DNA from: Elymus sibiricus
Taxonomy: Eukaryota > Streptophyta > Magnoliopsida > Poales > Poaceae
Assembly: GCA_039707655.1 (NCBI GenBank)
Contig: CM077668.1
Location: 403,168,130-403,232,129, forward strand
Direction of reading: 5' to 3'
DNA: 64,000 nt
This document shows, piece by piece, positions 20,825 to 31,790 of the stretch. Each line of letters begins with the position of its first letter. Position 1 is the stretch's first letter. The position numbers and the translations under genes are program-made. Below the pieces are notes generated by a model. It saw only the letters and a list, made by a program, of their open reading frames with translations, was not told the DNA's origin and searched no databases.

Positions 20825-23800
20825 CCCTCCGGATCGAGCCAATCTAGTAGAAAGGTACGAGGCGCTGCCAAAATGTTGGACGACAACGTAAAGCTCAATC
20901 TTGATGCTTTCAAACCTGATGGCGAACCGACTCACCCTGAAGCCAGTGCCAAGACATTTGTGCGTCAATGCGGAGTGGTTGTTAGGGACGGAGTCCCGAT
21001 CACAATGCAAGAATGGATTCAGCCGAACAATCCAAAACCAGGAGTGATTTATGTCGAGAAAAGACTTAAAGATGCCCTTTGGCTTCAGCTCATGGAGCAT
21101 TTCATCCTACCAGATTCTCTCTCAGAGCGCCAAAGGGACAAAGTCAAGGAGTTTGCTCTCCATAAGATGGCCAGCGCGTTCCAGACTTGGAAGAAAAAAT
21201 TATGGAACGAGTACAAAGCTAGAGACAATAAGGCGCCCGAATTCACAGGAATATACGAGAAGATAAGGAATCACTGGGACGCATTTATCGAGTACAAGAC
21301 ATCGGCAGCTGCTATGGAGAAGTCGGCAAAGAATAAGATAAATGCGGACAAAAAAAAGTATCACCATAAACTAGGGACAGGTGGATACAAGGCAGCCATT
21401 CCTAAGTGGGATGCATTAGAGAATAAGATGCTTGCTGAAGGGATCACTCCAGTAACCTTCCACTGGCCCCGGAGGTGCAGGAATTGGTTTTTTGCGCATG
21501 GGGGAAAGTTGGACCCAGCAACAGGGAAGATTATTGCGCTTGCCAGTCTGGAGAATGCATCAAAAGAGTTGCTTAAAGCAATAAAAGCTGCCCAAGAAGG
21601 ACAGTTTCACCCCGATAGAGAGAACGACGAGCTTACACTCGCCCTCGGGAATCCCGAACATGGAGGACGAACACGAGGCGTGGGCGTTGTTCCGTGGTAT
21701 GAGGGGTTTGCGGGCTGGAAAGACAGTTATAAAAGCCGTTCGAGAAAAAAGAATGTGGAAGCAGACCGACTTTCAAAGTTGGAACAGAAGTACGAGCAGC
21801 AGCAGCTGCAGATACAGCAACTGACCCAGCAAAGGGCAACTCCGCGGCAGGAGCATCCAGCATCGGAACCCGTCCCATCTACACTGCCGAAAAGCAGCGT
21901 GGGTTCCACGGGGGCACCGCTGGGTCAGACCCCCATGGATGATATCACCGAGAAGACATCTTGTGAGCTAATCCAGAAAGTGAAGAACATACCCGTGCGG
22001 GTCGCGACGGGCTATGCTTTACCAAATACACCTGATGTTCTCTGGCATTTCAATCCGGTTCCAGCTGGGTATGCTCGTGTCGCGGTGGACGCAATAGAGC
22101 CAGGATATGATGGACTAGAGCTTGACATCCCTGGAGGTGAGGGGGAGTCCACACTTGCAGAAGCCGGCCGTGGTCTCATTCTATGGAGAAAGGACTGCAT
22201 CGTCTTTCCACACTCGGCGCTAAGGCCACCGGCTCCTCCGAGTATCGATGTCCAGCGCGAGGTATCCCAGCCAGAGGCATCGCAGCACCAGCAGTCCTCC
22301 CCACCTCGAGAGGCGTCCCACTTCGATAGGGATCCCAGCGCGAGTCCACCCAACCTCGGGACGGAGCACGACGCGAGTCCATATCGTCGATCTCCGCCGC
22401 GTGAGCCGACTCCACCCCGTATGCAGCGGTCCCGCCAGCAGGGCTCCCAAAAGAGGAAGGCCATCAGCAGTCCTCTTTGGAAGAAAGCAAAGAAGAAACC
22501 CGAGCCTCCTGCCAAAAAGAAGCTGGCTTACGATATGAGTGTAGAGGAAAACAAAATTGAATGCGCTGCCCAAGTGAAAGCTTTTTTTGCGAAGAAGCCC
22601 CCGCCGCCAAAGGAGGTAATACCCAAGGAAGTCCAAGAGCACTTTAGGGAACACTTTATTGATCGACCCCCGGCATATGTGGAGCGTATGCCGACAGACT
22701 ATGAGCGACAGATTCAGAAGGCAAGTGAGCAAAGAAGTCGGCCCAGCCCAAGGAAGAAGTCGTCGGGGAGTACGACATCAACGACAGGTGGTGCTACTAG
22801 CGGGAAAACAGTTCCCCAACTCGGAGAACAATCCAAGCAATCGATCTCTCCGCTCAAGGTGAGTACCGATCAGTTGACCAACGTTTATGGCAAACAAATC
22901 AACCTCGGAGAAGTAGAGCGTGCAGGTCTCACTCTTGGCCAAATCATTGGCATCGAGGAAATCAGCGGGTACGTTGAAGCTGACTACGCAAGGAAATATG
23001 CCCATGGAAAACCACTTGTCACACCCGAGCAGTACAAGGAACTAACAACTGCGATGCGAAAGTTGCATGATTGGTACCTACATGAAGCAAAGAGAGGGGA
23101 GATAGCGGTCATGGTCAAAGTAACGAAAGAGCATTACTTCAATGGATGTGAAATATGTCTTGATTTCTTAGAACTTTTCCAGTTATACCACATGGACTCT
23201 ATCGACAAATCTCTCATCAGTTGCTATTGTCTGTAAGTGATTTATATCTTTAATAATTTAAGTCTCTAGCTCAGATATCGTTCATTGGCTTATCCTCACT
23301 ATATATGTCTTTTCTACGCTATTATGCAGATTGCAGATGTGGGAATTGAAACAAGAGGGAATCGATGACATTGGGTTCATCGACCCAAATACCATTCATG
23401 GTCATGTGATAAAACATTATGCCAAGGACACAGAAGAGCTCTTGGAAGAATATCTAGAGGCACTAATGAATACCAAATCTACTATAATATTTCCTTACAA
23501 CATGGGGTGAGTGTTTACTCTCTCTTGTATACTATAAATTCTATTTTGCTTACTAGCTCGCTGTCAAGTGTAGTTGATGAGTTATATGCATGCATGCCTG
23601 CTTAATTATATAAACTTCTGCATGCGCAGAGACCACTATATCCTCCTAAATATTATCCTCGCGGAGGGACTTGTTCAAATGTACGACTCACTAGATACAC
23701 CAGAACAATCATACGTGGACTTGTATGTAATGATGGACCGGTAATTTCAATCTTTATTGACCTCACTTTCTTTCATTATTTCCTGATATCAAAAGTAAAT

Positions 23801-24266
23801 TATAATAACTCTTTCGTTCTTTTTCTTTGCCGCGCAGTGTTTGGAAAAAGATCATAGAAGAAAAGCTTCACGGTCGTCAATGGAAACCGAAGCTGAGGTG
23901 GAAAAGGATCCCGGTAATTAAGTAGTACTACTACGTTCGCGCATCTCTTTAATTCTAGTTTCAATATAATTATCATGCTTGATTATTAATTATCTTATTG
24001 AATTCTATTCTTTTGCAAAGTGCGCGAAGCAGCCACAGGGGACAAATTTATGTGGATACTTCCTCTGCGAGAACATTTGCATGAAGATCGAATGCCGTAT
24101 ACGTCGCAGAGGAGCACGTGAAAGACAATTCAAGGTTTTCCAGATGCGGCCGAAGCTCTCACCACAGAAACGCTTTGTAGCACTTCAAGAGGAATTTGCG
24201 GCATTTCTACTTCGACATGTCATTGATGTAAACGGAGAGCACTATTTCATACCACCGCCTCAATAA
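20825..24266 (+). CDS. TNP1-like protein continuous with a Ulp1-type cysteine protease
   Basis: Five exons connect with matching phases: 20825-23232, 23330-23506, 23630-23740, 23838-23913 and 24021-24266. The first ATG in frame is 20873, giving roughly 990 residues. The N-terminal part is a Ptta/En-Spm plant transposase region (Transposase_24-like; VDLNNL-free, with TWKKKLWNEYKA, FHWPRRCRNWF). A glutamine coiled coil, a long proline/serine linker and a basic patch (KKAKKKPEPPAKKK) follow. The last four exons encode a C48/Ulp1 peptidase fold with histidine in GDHYILLN, aspartate in MYDSLD, and glutamine and cysteine in KQPQGTNLCGYFL, so the catalytic set is complete. It may remove SUMO-like modifiers; this is inference. 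A leader exon near 20534-20729 starts with ATG but is out of frame by the end. Confidence 0.78.
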
Positions 24267-24783
24267 TGCCAGCAAATCAGTAGTAGAAAACTGAGATTTC
24301 ATCCGGAGCACTAGCTAGCTAGCTAGCTAGTCCCGGCCGGGTTTTGGGGCCTTTATAAGTCCACGATATATATATGGATGCATGTGTGTAATTCCATTTG
24401 TATATATACTTTGTATATATATGAGATATTTGTATATTATATCACATATATATGCATCAACTTGTGTACTGTTTATAGTATGTAGCACCGTAAAATAAAT
24501 TTGAAATGAATGGAAAACACAAAAAATAAAGAGGAAAATTAAAACCTAAAAGCTAAAACAAAAAAAAACAGAACACTTAGTACCGGTTGGTATCACCAAC
24601 CGGTACTAAAGGTCCCCCACCACCAGCCCACGCAGGCAGCCACGTGGTGGGCCTTTAGTACCAGTCCGTGGGACAACCGGTACTAAAGGTCTGGACCTTT
24701 AGTCCCGACCCTTTAGTACCGGCTGGGGAACCGGTACTAAAGGACCTTCCGAACCGGTACTACAAGTCCTCATTCTACTAGTG
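24267..24783 (+). promoter_or_regulatory. CACTA 3' region: (CTAG)n tract, subterminal repeats and right terminus
   Basis: After the stop codon comes a run of CTAG repeats (about 24310-24331), then AT-rich DNA. Palindromic TAGTACCGGTTGG/CCAACCGGTACTA units fill about 24576-24770. The element ends TCTACTAGTG at 24783, complementary to the left end. The array mirrors the one at the 5' end. Confidence 0.75.
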
Positions 24784-25519
24784 AGAAATCACATTTTGGA
24801 AAATTATTTTTTATATTACTACTTTCATATAAGACATTATCGTATAACACATGTTTGACATGAAATAATATATAACACTTATGTCATAACATTTTCAAAT
24901 CATATAACACTTACAGTCATAAAATTTCCAAATCATATAACACTTATGTCATAAAATTTCCAAATCATATAAAATTATCTGAAATTATGAAACATATAAC
25001 ACTTATGTCATAATATCAACTTCAGTTATACATATCATATTTTTCACATTATTAGCTAGTTTCATCATAAATCATATAACACTTCATAATTTAAAAAATA
25101 ATCCTATAACACATGATTGACATGAAATAATTTATTGAAATAATTCATGTGATGCTAGCTACGTTTGTGAAATATAAAAATTTATATAACATATTTCATA
25201 AGTGGAATTGAAATTGAAATTATAAAACAAACAAATCTAGTTATTTCCAAAATGACAAACATGTAGTGCTTTGTACATTTCATATAATAAATAACAGTTA
25301 TCACATTTAAAATATTTCTCATATTAACTAGAATTTGATTATAACATTTAACACTTTTCACATGTATACCTTAGAAATCACACTTGGAAAAGTTTTTCAT
25401 ACTAAAATACATATAATGATTTTCACTTTATTTCAATCCATCAAAATCACATAACTTCTTTCCAAATCCAGAAGAAAACATGGAAACATTCTTAAACATT
25501 ACACATTTATTATCTGAAA
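24784..25519. other. AT-rich spacer, right half of the split island
   Basis: It begins with the second AGA duplication and continues the sequence interrupted at 13322. It is highly AT-rich, with many short repeated phrases (CATATAACACTTATGTCATA and variants at about 24860-25020; CACATTTAAA). No gene is seen. Confidence 0.6.
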
Positions 25520-26123
25520 CTAATCTAGAATTCTCCTTCTTTTCATAGAACGACTAGCTGGTCCAACGCGATGTAGTGACAAATAACTGATTGGTTCCTC
25601 GAACAGCTCTTGATTTCTTTCAGATTCCACATCTAAAGCAACATCTCCATCTTCCAGCTCTGCCTCTGGGAAGAAATTTCCCAGCAAACTACTTTCACCA
25701 ATTTGCTCTTCTTGAATGTTTTCAACAATACATTGCACATCTGACTGAAATATAAACTTAATATAATTAATTTCCACAATATCTAGAAATTATAAGCAAT
25801 GTTTATAACTTACAATAGGTTTAGTTCTTTCGGTGTCTTCAATTTTTCTTTTCATATGTGGTATCCTTGATGAATCAGCATCATCCTCACAAGAACTTCC
25901 AAAAGAATCCTTTATAGATGTGAAAAAGCAAAATGAAATTTTCTAAGAGATGGGAAGAAAATCATTAGCAAACCTTAATAATAATATTAAAAAAACTTAC
26001 TGTTGACTCCATGTGGATGAGATCTAGCTTAGTATCCTCCTCAGCTTTCTCGTGCTCACTGTCACTTTGAACTTCATTCTTACTATCTTTATGTGAAACA
26101 AGTGGGGATGTGTTCTCTTCCAT
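25520..26123 (-). CDS. Unrecognised 147-residue acidic protein, three exons
   Basis: On the minus strand, exons 26001-26123, 25814-25909 and 25520-25744 join through two GT-AG introns, both in phase 0. They encode 147 residues from ATG to TAG without a lesion. The N-terminal two-thirds are rich in Asp, Glu and Ser (SDSEHEKAEED, SSCEDDADSS, AELEDGDVALDVESE). Short basic clusters (HMKRKIED and C-terminal SMKRRRILD) resemble nuclear localisation signals. No membrane segment or known domain is visible. It is divergent from the Ulp1-fold pseudogene at 27418, with about 1.3 kb between starts, so a shared bidirectional promoter is possible. Small size and composition suggest a nuclear adaptor-like protein, but the function is unknown. 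Confidence 0.65.
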
Positions 26124-27417
26124 CTAGTGTTATGCTTGTTGGATGTAGTAAGTGAAATAGGAGTGTGCTGGTGTGTCTTTATATGTGTTTTGGACGACCG
26201 AAAATTTTCCCACCAAAACCTCATTTCAAACTTTCAAAACAACTGGCGGTAATATAGCCATCATCATAGATTTCCTTTTTGTATGTCAGTCCCCGTTTTA
26301 TAAATTTGACATCTGTCCCTGCAATAGGTATATAATACTACTTCAGTGAGTCTTGTGTACTAACGTTTGTTTCAATGTGTACTAATATCAGAATAGCTCT
26401 AGTATAGTGGCTAATGTGTAAAATGCACACTCTGCCAGTACCGGCAGTACTATAGTATATTTATTACAGAGGTCTTGTCAACACACATGTCACATCCATC
26501 ACTTCTACTGAAAAGCGGGTTCTGAAACCTCCCCTCTTTCAGTTTTCTTCTTCAAGTCTTCTTCTTCTGCTCTCAATCTTCTCCATTGCTTCGTCTGTTT
26601 TATTTCTTCTACTACTAGATCTTATATGAAGCTTTCAGATGATTCATGGAATCCGTGGTAGACATATTCTTCATATAGAAATGAGAAGATAACAAGCAAA
26701 AGGTTAGTACTATGCTCAACAATTATGTACAGTTTCTTCTCCCCTATTATATAGAAATTATTCTTATATGAAGCCTTTGCATAATCGATAATCATTTTGA
26801 TGCCATGACATATCTAAAGATAATTTCATTATACAATCTACGTACGGGTGTTCTTAATCTTCTTCTTGTTAACTGACGTTTTTCTGGTCATATGACATGT
26901 GAAATGTTTTCAAGATGAGTGACAAAATTAAATAATATATGTTTCTTAATTTTATTCAAATGTACAACATATTATTTGTGTAAATTATCAAAATATATAT
27001 GGAATGTAGAAAATAAATCAATCTAACTATAATATATATTTTCTTAGATGAATCTGAAATGTGAAACAGATATAATTTTTTTCATATTATGTAAATAATT
27101 TCCAATCTTTTTATCTAAACATATGAGTGGTTTACATGAACAATTCAAGCATTCTGTTCTTACTTTATTATATGATGTAGCATGTTTCATACAATAAGTG
27201 AAATGTGGTCAGCTATATTTCCTAAAATAAATAACTTATATTACTTGTGAAATCTGAACTGTAGAAGTTCCTATAAGTTTTAAATGTGATAATAAATGAT
27301 ATGGAATTAATACACCCATATGATAGGAATTGCTTTGGTGTTACATGTAACTGAAACAGTCTATACATACTTTTTATAATTGTTCAATGATTGGCTAATA
27401 TATTTTATTAATATCAG
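26124..27417. other. Divergent promoter region and leader of the Ulp1-fold pseudogene
   Basis: About 26520-26700 is pyrimidine-rich like a plant 5' untranslated exon and ends at a plausible donor (GCAAAAG followed by GTTAGT near 26702). An intron of about 0.7 kb would lead to the first recognised coding exon at 27418. I found no intact start-codon exon in it. The rest is AT-rich, with ATGTGAAA words at about 26895, 27055 and 27195. Confidence 0.4.
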
Positions 27418-30400
27418 TTGCAACGTCAGAATCTGATGGTTTATCAGCTTTACGATCAAATGATTCAAAAAATTCTGATGTCTCTGAATGTGATGCTGCA
27501 ACTCCAAGAAGTTCTTGCAAAAAGGTTGCAGCTGTGATCAATAAGTTTGATCTTGTGAAGAAGAACCTTGTCAAGGAAATTGATTTTGGAGGTATTCTAG
27601 CTCTGCCTCAGATAAACAAGATTGATAGAAAATTCATTGTATTACTTTTGTGCAATATTGATCCTGACAAAAGAAGTATTAAGATAAACGAAAAATTAAG
27701 CCTGACTTTCACTGCAACTGATGTTCATCGTATAGTCCAAATCCCAATTGGTGAAAAAACTTTGAAAGGACTAGATTGCCAATCTGTCGAAGAAAAAGTT
27801 GAGTTCATTAGAATTGCAATGGGTTCAGTTACTTATGATGCTGATGAGCTCAATAGCATGAAGGTTGCTGAAATGATAATAACAAGGGATTATCCATGTG
27901 GTATGGACAAAACCCAGTCAGATCAGTTCAAGACTTCATTTGTTTGCTATGTAATGGGTAATTTCCTTATTGGAAGAAGCAGTGCAACCCATGGATCAAA
28001 GGATTTTTGGGGATCTCTTCTAAAAATTTAAGACATACCACTATACAATTACTGTGAGGCTGCTTTGAATGAAATAATAAATGCAGCAAGGAAGGTCCAG
28101 TATGATATAAAAATGAAGAAAAAAATTAACTACATATCTAGCTGCCCACTACTACTGCAGGTAAAATTAATACATTTTTCCCATGACATGGTTTGTTTCT
28201 GGAAAGTATGAAAATTGAACTACATATCTAGCTGCCTAGTAGTATACCTTGAAAGTTGCTGAATTTTGTTAACAATTATTTTCAAACTACAGGCAATGTT
28301 TCTGGACAGTCTAGGTTTTCTCAACATACCAGATCATATAGTACCAACTATAACAGGTTTTGATTGTGAGAGGTTAGCCAAGATGATAGAAGCTGTGAGA
28401 CTAAATATGAACGAACACTCGTTCGGTGACATTCAGGTAATTAGAAAATTCTTTTGCATTATGCTTCTTTAGTTATTAGTTAATGATTCACACAAAATAA
28501 ATTCATTCTAACACATTTTCCTATGTAGCTAAGGATTCGAAGTACAATGAAACAAAGTCTGCAAAAAAATTATAAACATCATTCAGTATCTGCTTCGGAA
28601 ATGATTGCGCACAAAAATCGTAACCAGATAGTTCACATCAAAAATCCTGTTATCATGAATCCTTTCTCTATTGGAAAGTCTGAAGGCAATAAATACCTGC
28701 AAGCATGTATACAAGGAACAATATCTAGCAATGTATGCAATCTAATGAATAATAATATAATTTAGGATTTGGTATCAAGTAAACATATAAATGTACTAAC
28801 ATTTTTTTCTTGTCTACGGTCAGCTATCCATACTACAATTAATAGATTTGAAATGGCACAATGCAAGAATTGTACGGCATTTTAACGAATTCAAGTCTGA
28901 AACTCTGTCAGTTAGCCTTGGTGATAGCAACATTATGGTGAATGTAGATTCTTTACTTGCCAAAATATTGGTTGATAACATGGAATTAGCCAAAAGGATG
29001 CAGCAACATACTTCTTCCCAAACTAATGGCATATCAAAAAATATGAATTTACCATGTACAAATAAAAGGTCAACAAATGAAGTCAGTGCTGGAGATTCAG
29101 CAAGTGACTGTAAGTTAGCATGCTTTATTTTAAATAAATTTTGTAAATGCTTATAGATAAACTGAATAAGTGTACAATACTTTTAAATTCTATTGATTGT
29201 AGGTACTTCAAAACGACTGAAAACCTCATCTACCTCAATGTTACAAGGTAAATTATTCTCTTTTACATTTATTTTCTTTTCTTAATATGTTTGTTGTATC
29301 TACTTTCTGTACTTACTATGCTACTTTTATCATTCTCTACCATTAATAACACATTTAATTTGCAGTTCAAGAATCTATTGAAACAAAGGTTAAAACTGTC
29401 AATCTAGGAGAACAAGATCCCATAATCCCAGCTGCAGATCCTGCAAACAAAATTATTGAAAGAACCGAAGATTTATCATTTCCTTCTAACTTTGAGAAAC
29501 CAAAGTGTGTTACGAAGATCTAGCCGCTTTCACCTGCTACAATTGCTTCTCGGATGTCTGAAACTGATGTGGCATATAGATTGTTGGAAAGTGAAGACAA
29601 TTTAAATCTAAATGCCAGGTCATTGGAAGCAGAGTTCACTAATTCTCCTCTCATAAAGATATCAGTAAGTAACGGGCGAAAAGCAAAAAAAACCATGGTT
29701 ATTTGGTGTACAGAGACCTACACGATCTTCATTTGTCATCACAAAATTCTCTAACTGGTTGTTAGACAACAAAGATGAAGATATAACAGGGTATATACAT
29801 TCTATCATATTTTTGAGTAACAAGCAGAAACAACATATGACTATGGTTTATTAACCTCATAATCATTTATATTGCAGAATATGGATCATTAACTACACAC
29901 CAAGATATATTGAGGTTACAGGACTTGAGTTGAAAGAAATTTTTGTGCTATTCAAGACATTTAGATATGAAGTTTTTGATATATCTATTCGTAGACTTGT
30001 TCAGCTTGATAAATTTATGTATGGTTCTAAAAAGAAGCAAAGATGGAGACACATAATGGAGTCAGATTTTGCGGTATGAATTTGTTATCGATCTTTTATA
30101 TATGTTCTTTCTATATAATAATATTAGATATATGTTTCATGCTTAAAAGTACTTCATATTTTAGATGATGGCCCAAGCAAACGAGAATGTATTATCAAGC
30201 AGATCAATCATTGATCAATTCAGAAACGCTGCTGAATTCTACGACATATCAGAGTGCAGAATGGTACATTGATAAATGATATGTCCATGTGGCTGATCCA
30301 TTAAAAAAATTCTACACATGTTTTATATACTTATACAATTAATGAATTTTTGCAGATTACATTCCCAGCTTTAGTAAGTGAAACATGGTGTTTGTATTAC

Positions 30401-30949
30401 TTTGACACCAAGTTGTCATGTGTTCATGTGACTGATCCATTATATAGTAGATCAAAAGAGATAGAACTTAAGGATCTACATGCGGCTAATGTCTCTAAGA
30501 TAAAATCATCATTCCGTGCTTTGATAGATGAACTGTACTCAGGTTGGAATATAGATTTCAACAGATGGGAAAATAACTATGTGAAGCCAATAATTCCAGA
30601 TGCAAAAAGGTATTTCAATTACCCATATCATTAATTTGTTTGAAATCATTTTAAAAGTTTTGACTTTATTTAAGAAATTAAACATTTTGTAGTGATGACT
30701 CCGGCATTTTATCATTAATCGGAATACTTGATTTCGACGGTAATCGTTTCATTGAAGATCATACTGAGGTAATTTATTTATTTTACATTTTTAAAAATTA
30801 GTTACACTAATATATTCTAATAAAATTTCTGTGATTTTTTACAGGAAACAATTATTCGATTCAAAGATATAATGCTATATGAATTGCTCTCCATAGAAGG
30901 GAACAATGGATGTGTGCCATCATCTTACATAACTGAGATTGATGTTTAG
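27418..30949 (+). pseudogene. Ulp1-fold (C48-like) gene, eleven exons, decayed and active-site altered
   Basis: Exons with good splice sites and matching phases lie at 27418-28160, 28293-28436, 28529-28732, 28824-29109, 29203-29247, 29366-29790, 29878-30073, 30165-30263, 30356-30609, 30693-30768 and 30845-30949. The N-terminal part resembles the long region preceding Ulp1 domains in grass transposon-associated proteins (FGGILALPQINKID, DVHRIVQIPIG). The C-terminal part has the Ulp1 layout (WIINYTPRYIE, WCLYYFDTK, VTDPLYS, SDDSGILSLIGI). The usual histidine before W is Thr (SETW) and the usual cysteine is Ser (DDSG); the aspartate remains. Lesions: TAA at 28029, TAG at 29521 and a frameshift at an A8 run (29685-29692). 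The start exon is not found. Even when intact it was probably not a protease. Confidence 0.72.
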
Positions 30950-31790
30950 ATGCTTTTGAGAATGTATTTGAAACTATGAAATGTTTGTTTGAACTATGTA
31001 TTTTTTCATTTTGATACAAACTATGTTTGTATGATTTATATGTTATCACAAGAAACATGTGCAATGAGTTATATGTTTATGAGCCTAATATTTTCTTCTG
31101 CCTTTTTATATTACATATTTCATATACGAACTTGTAGAAACTTGTATTCAACATAGTTTGCTGAAAAAGTGTTAACCAATACATAATAAATTATTTTGTC
31201 AGGCCATTTAGTAAAAAAAAATCTCGAACACTCAAAAACAATAGAATAGATGAATTTTATCGTCGACGCACATTGCGTCATAGTAGCTATAAATAGAGGT
31301 CATGGATTGAAGATATTTCATACGTAGAGCATTATCAGAAGTATTTTACTACATGCATCTTTGTATTGTGATTATGTGAATTTATATGTCTTGTGTTATG
31401 TGTAACAAGTAAGAAGTTTAACAGGATTTTTAATACTTGGTCTGGTCACATAATGTGATTTATGTGTAGCAAGTTTCAGAATGTGAATTATTTGAATTAT
31501 GTGAAGCAAGTTTCAAAATGTGAAATATGTGAAATATATGAAATATGTGAATTTATGTGTAATATTGGAAATATGTTCTTTTCTACAATATGTGAATTAT
31601 GTGAAGCAAGTATGAAAATGGCGTATATGCAAGTTAACAAAACTGAGCAAAATATAGAATAGTTAAATACTTAGAGCAGATATTTCATACGTAGAGCTGA
31701 GTTAAAATTGTAAGACATATATTACAGCTCAATTCAGTTTCAAATTCCATCATGGAAATAAGCTAAATACTAAATTTCATTATTACAAAT
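30950..31790. other. Convergent intergenic region, ATGTGAAAT-rich
   Basis: This lies between the 3' ends of two converging genes. It contains AT-rich DNA, an isolated CTATAAATAGAG at about 31287, and a tandem-like stretch at 31450-31620 built of ATGTGAA(A/T)TAT words. No credible coding region is seen. Confidence 0.5.

Larger units (their letters stand above)
13323..24783 (+). mobile_element. Complete CACTA (En/Spm) transposon, 11.46 kb
   Basis: The left end is CACTAGTAGAAAACAG and the right end, read inward on the minus strand, is CACTAGTAGAATGAGG, giving matched inverted termini. AGA is duplicated on both sides. Subterminal palindromic repeats occupy both ends. Inside are a small coiled-coil membrane-anchor gene, an uninterrupted TNP2 transposase frame, and a multi-exon gene joining a TNP1-like region to a Ulp1-type protease. 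It inserted into the AT-rich island: with the element and one AGA removed, the flanks join into continuous AT-rich sequence. It looks recently active. Possible defects are an ATA where a start ATG is expected for TNP2 and a frame break in the leader exon of the last gene. Confidence 0.92.
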
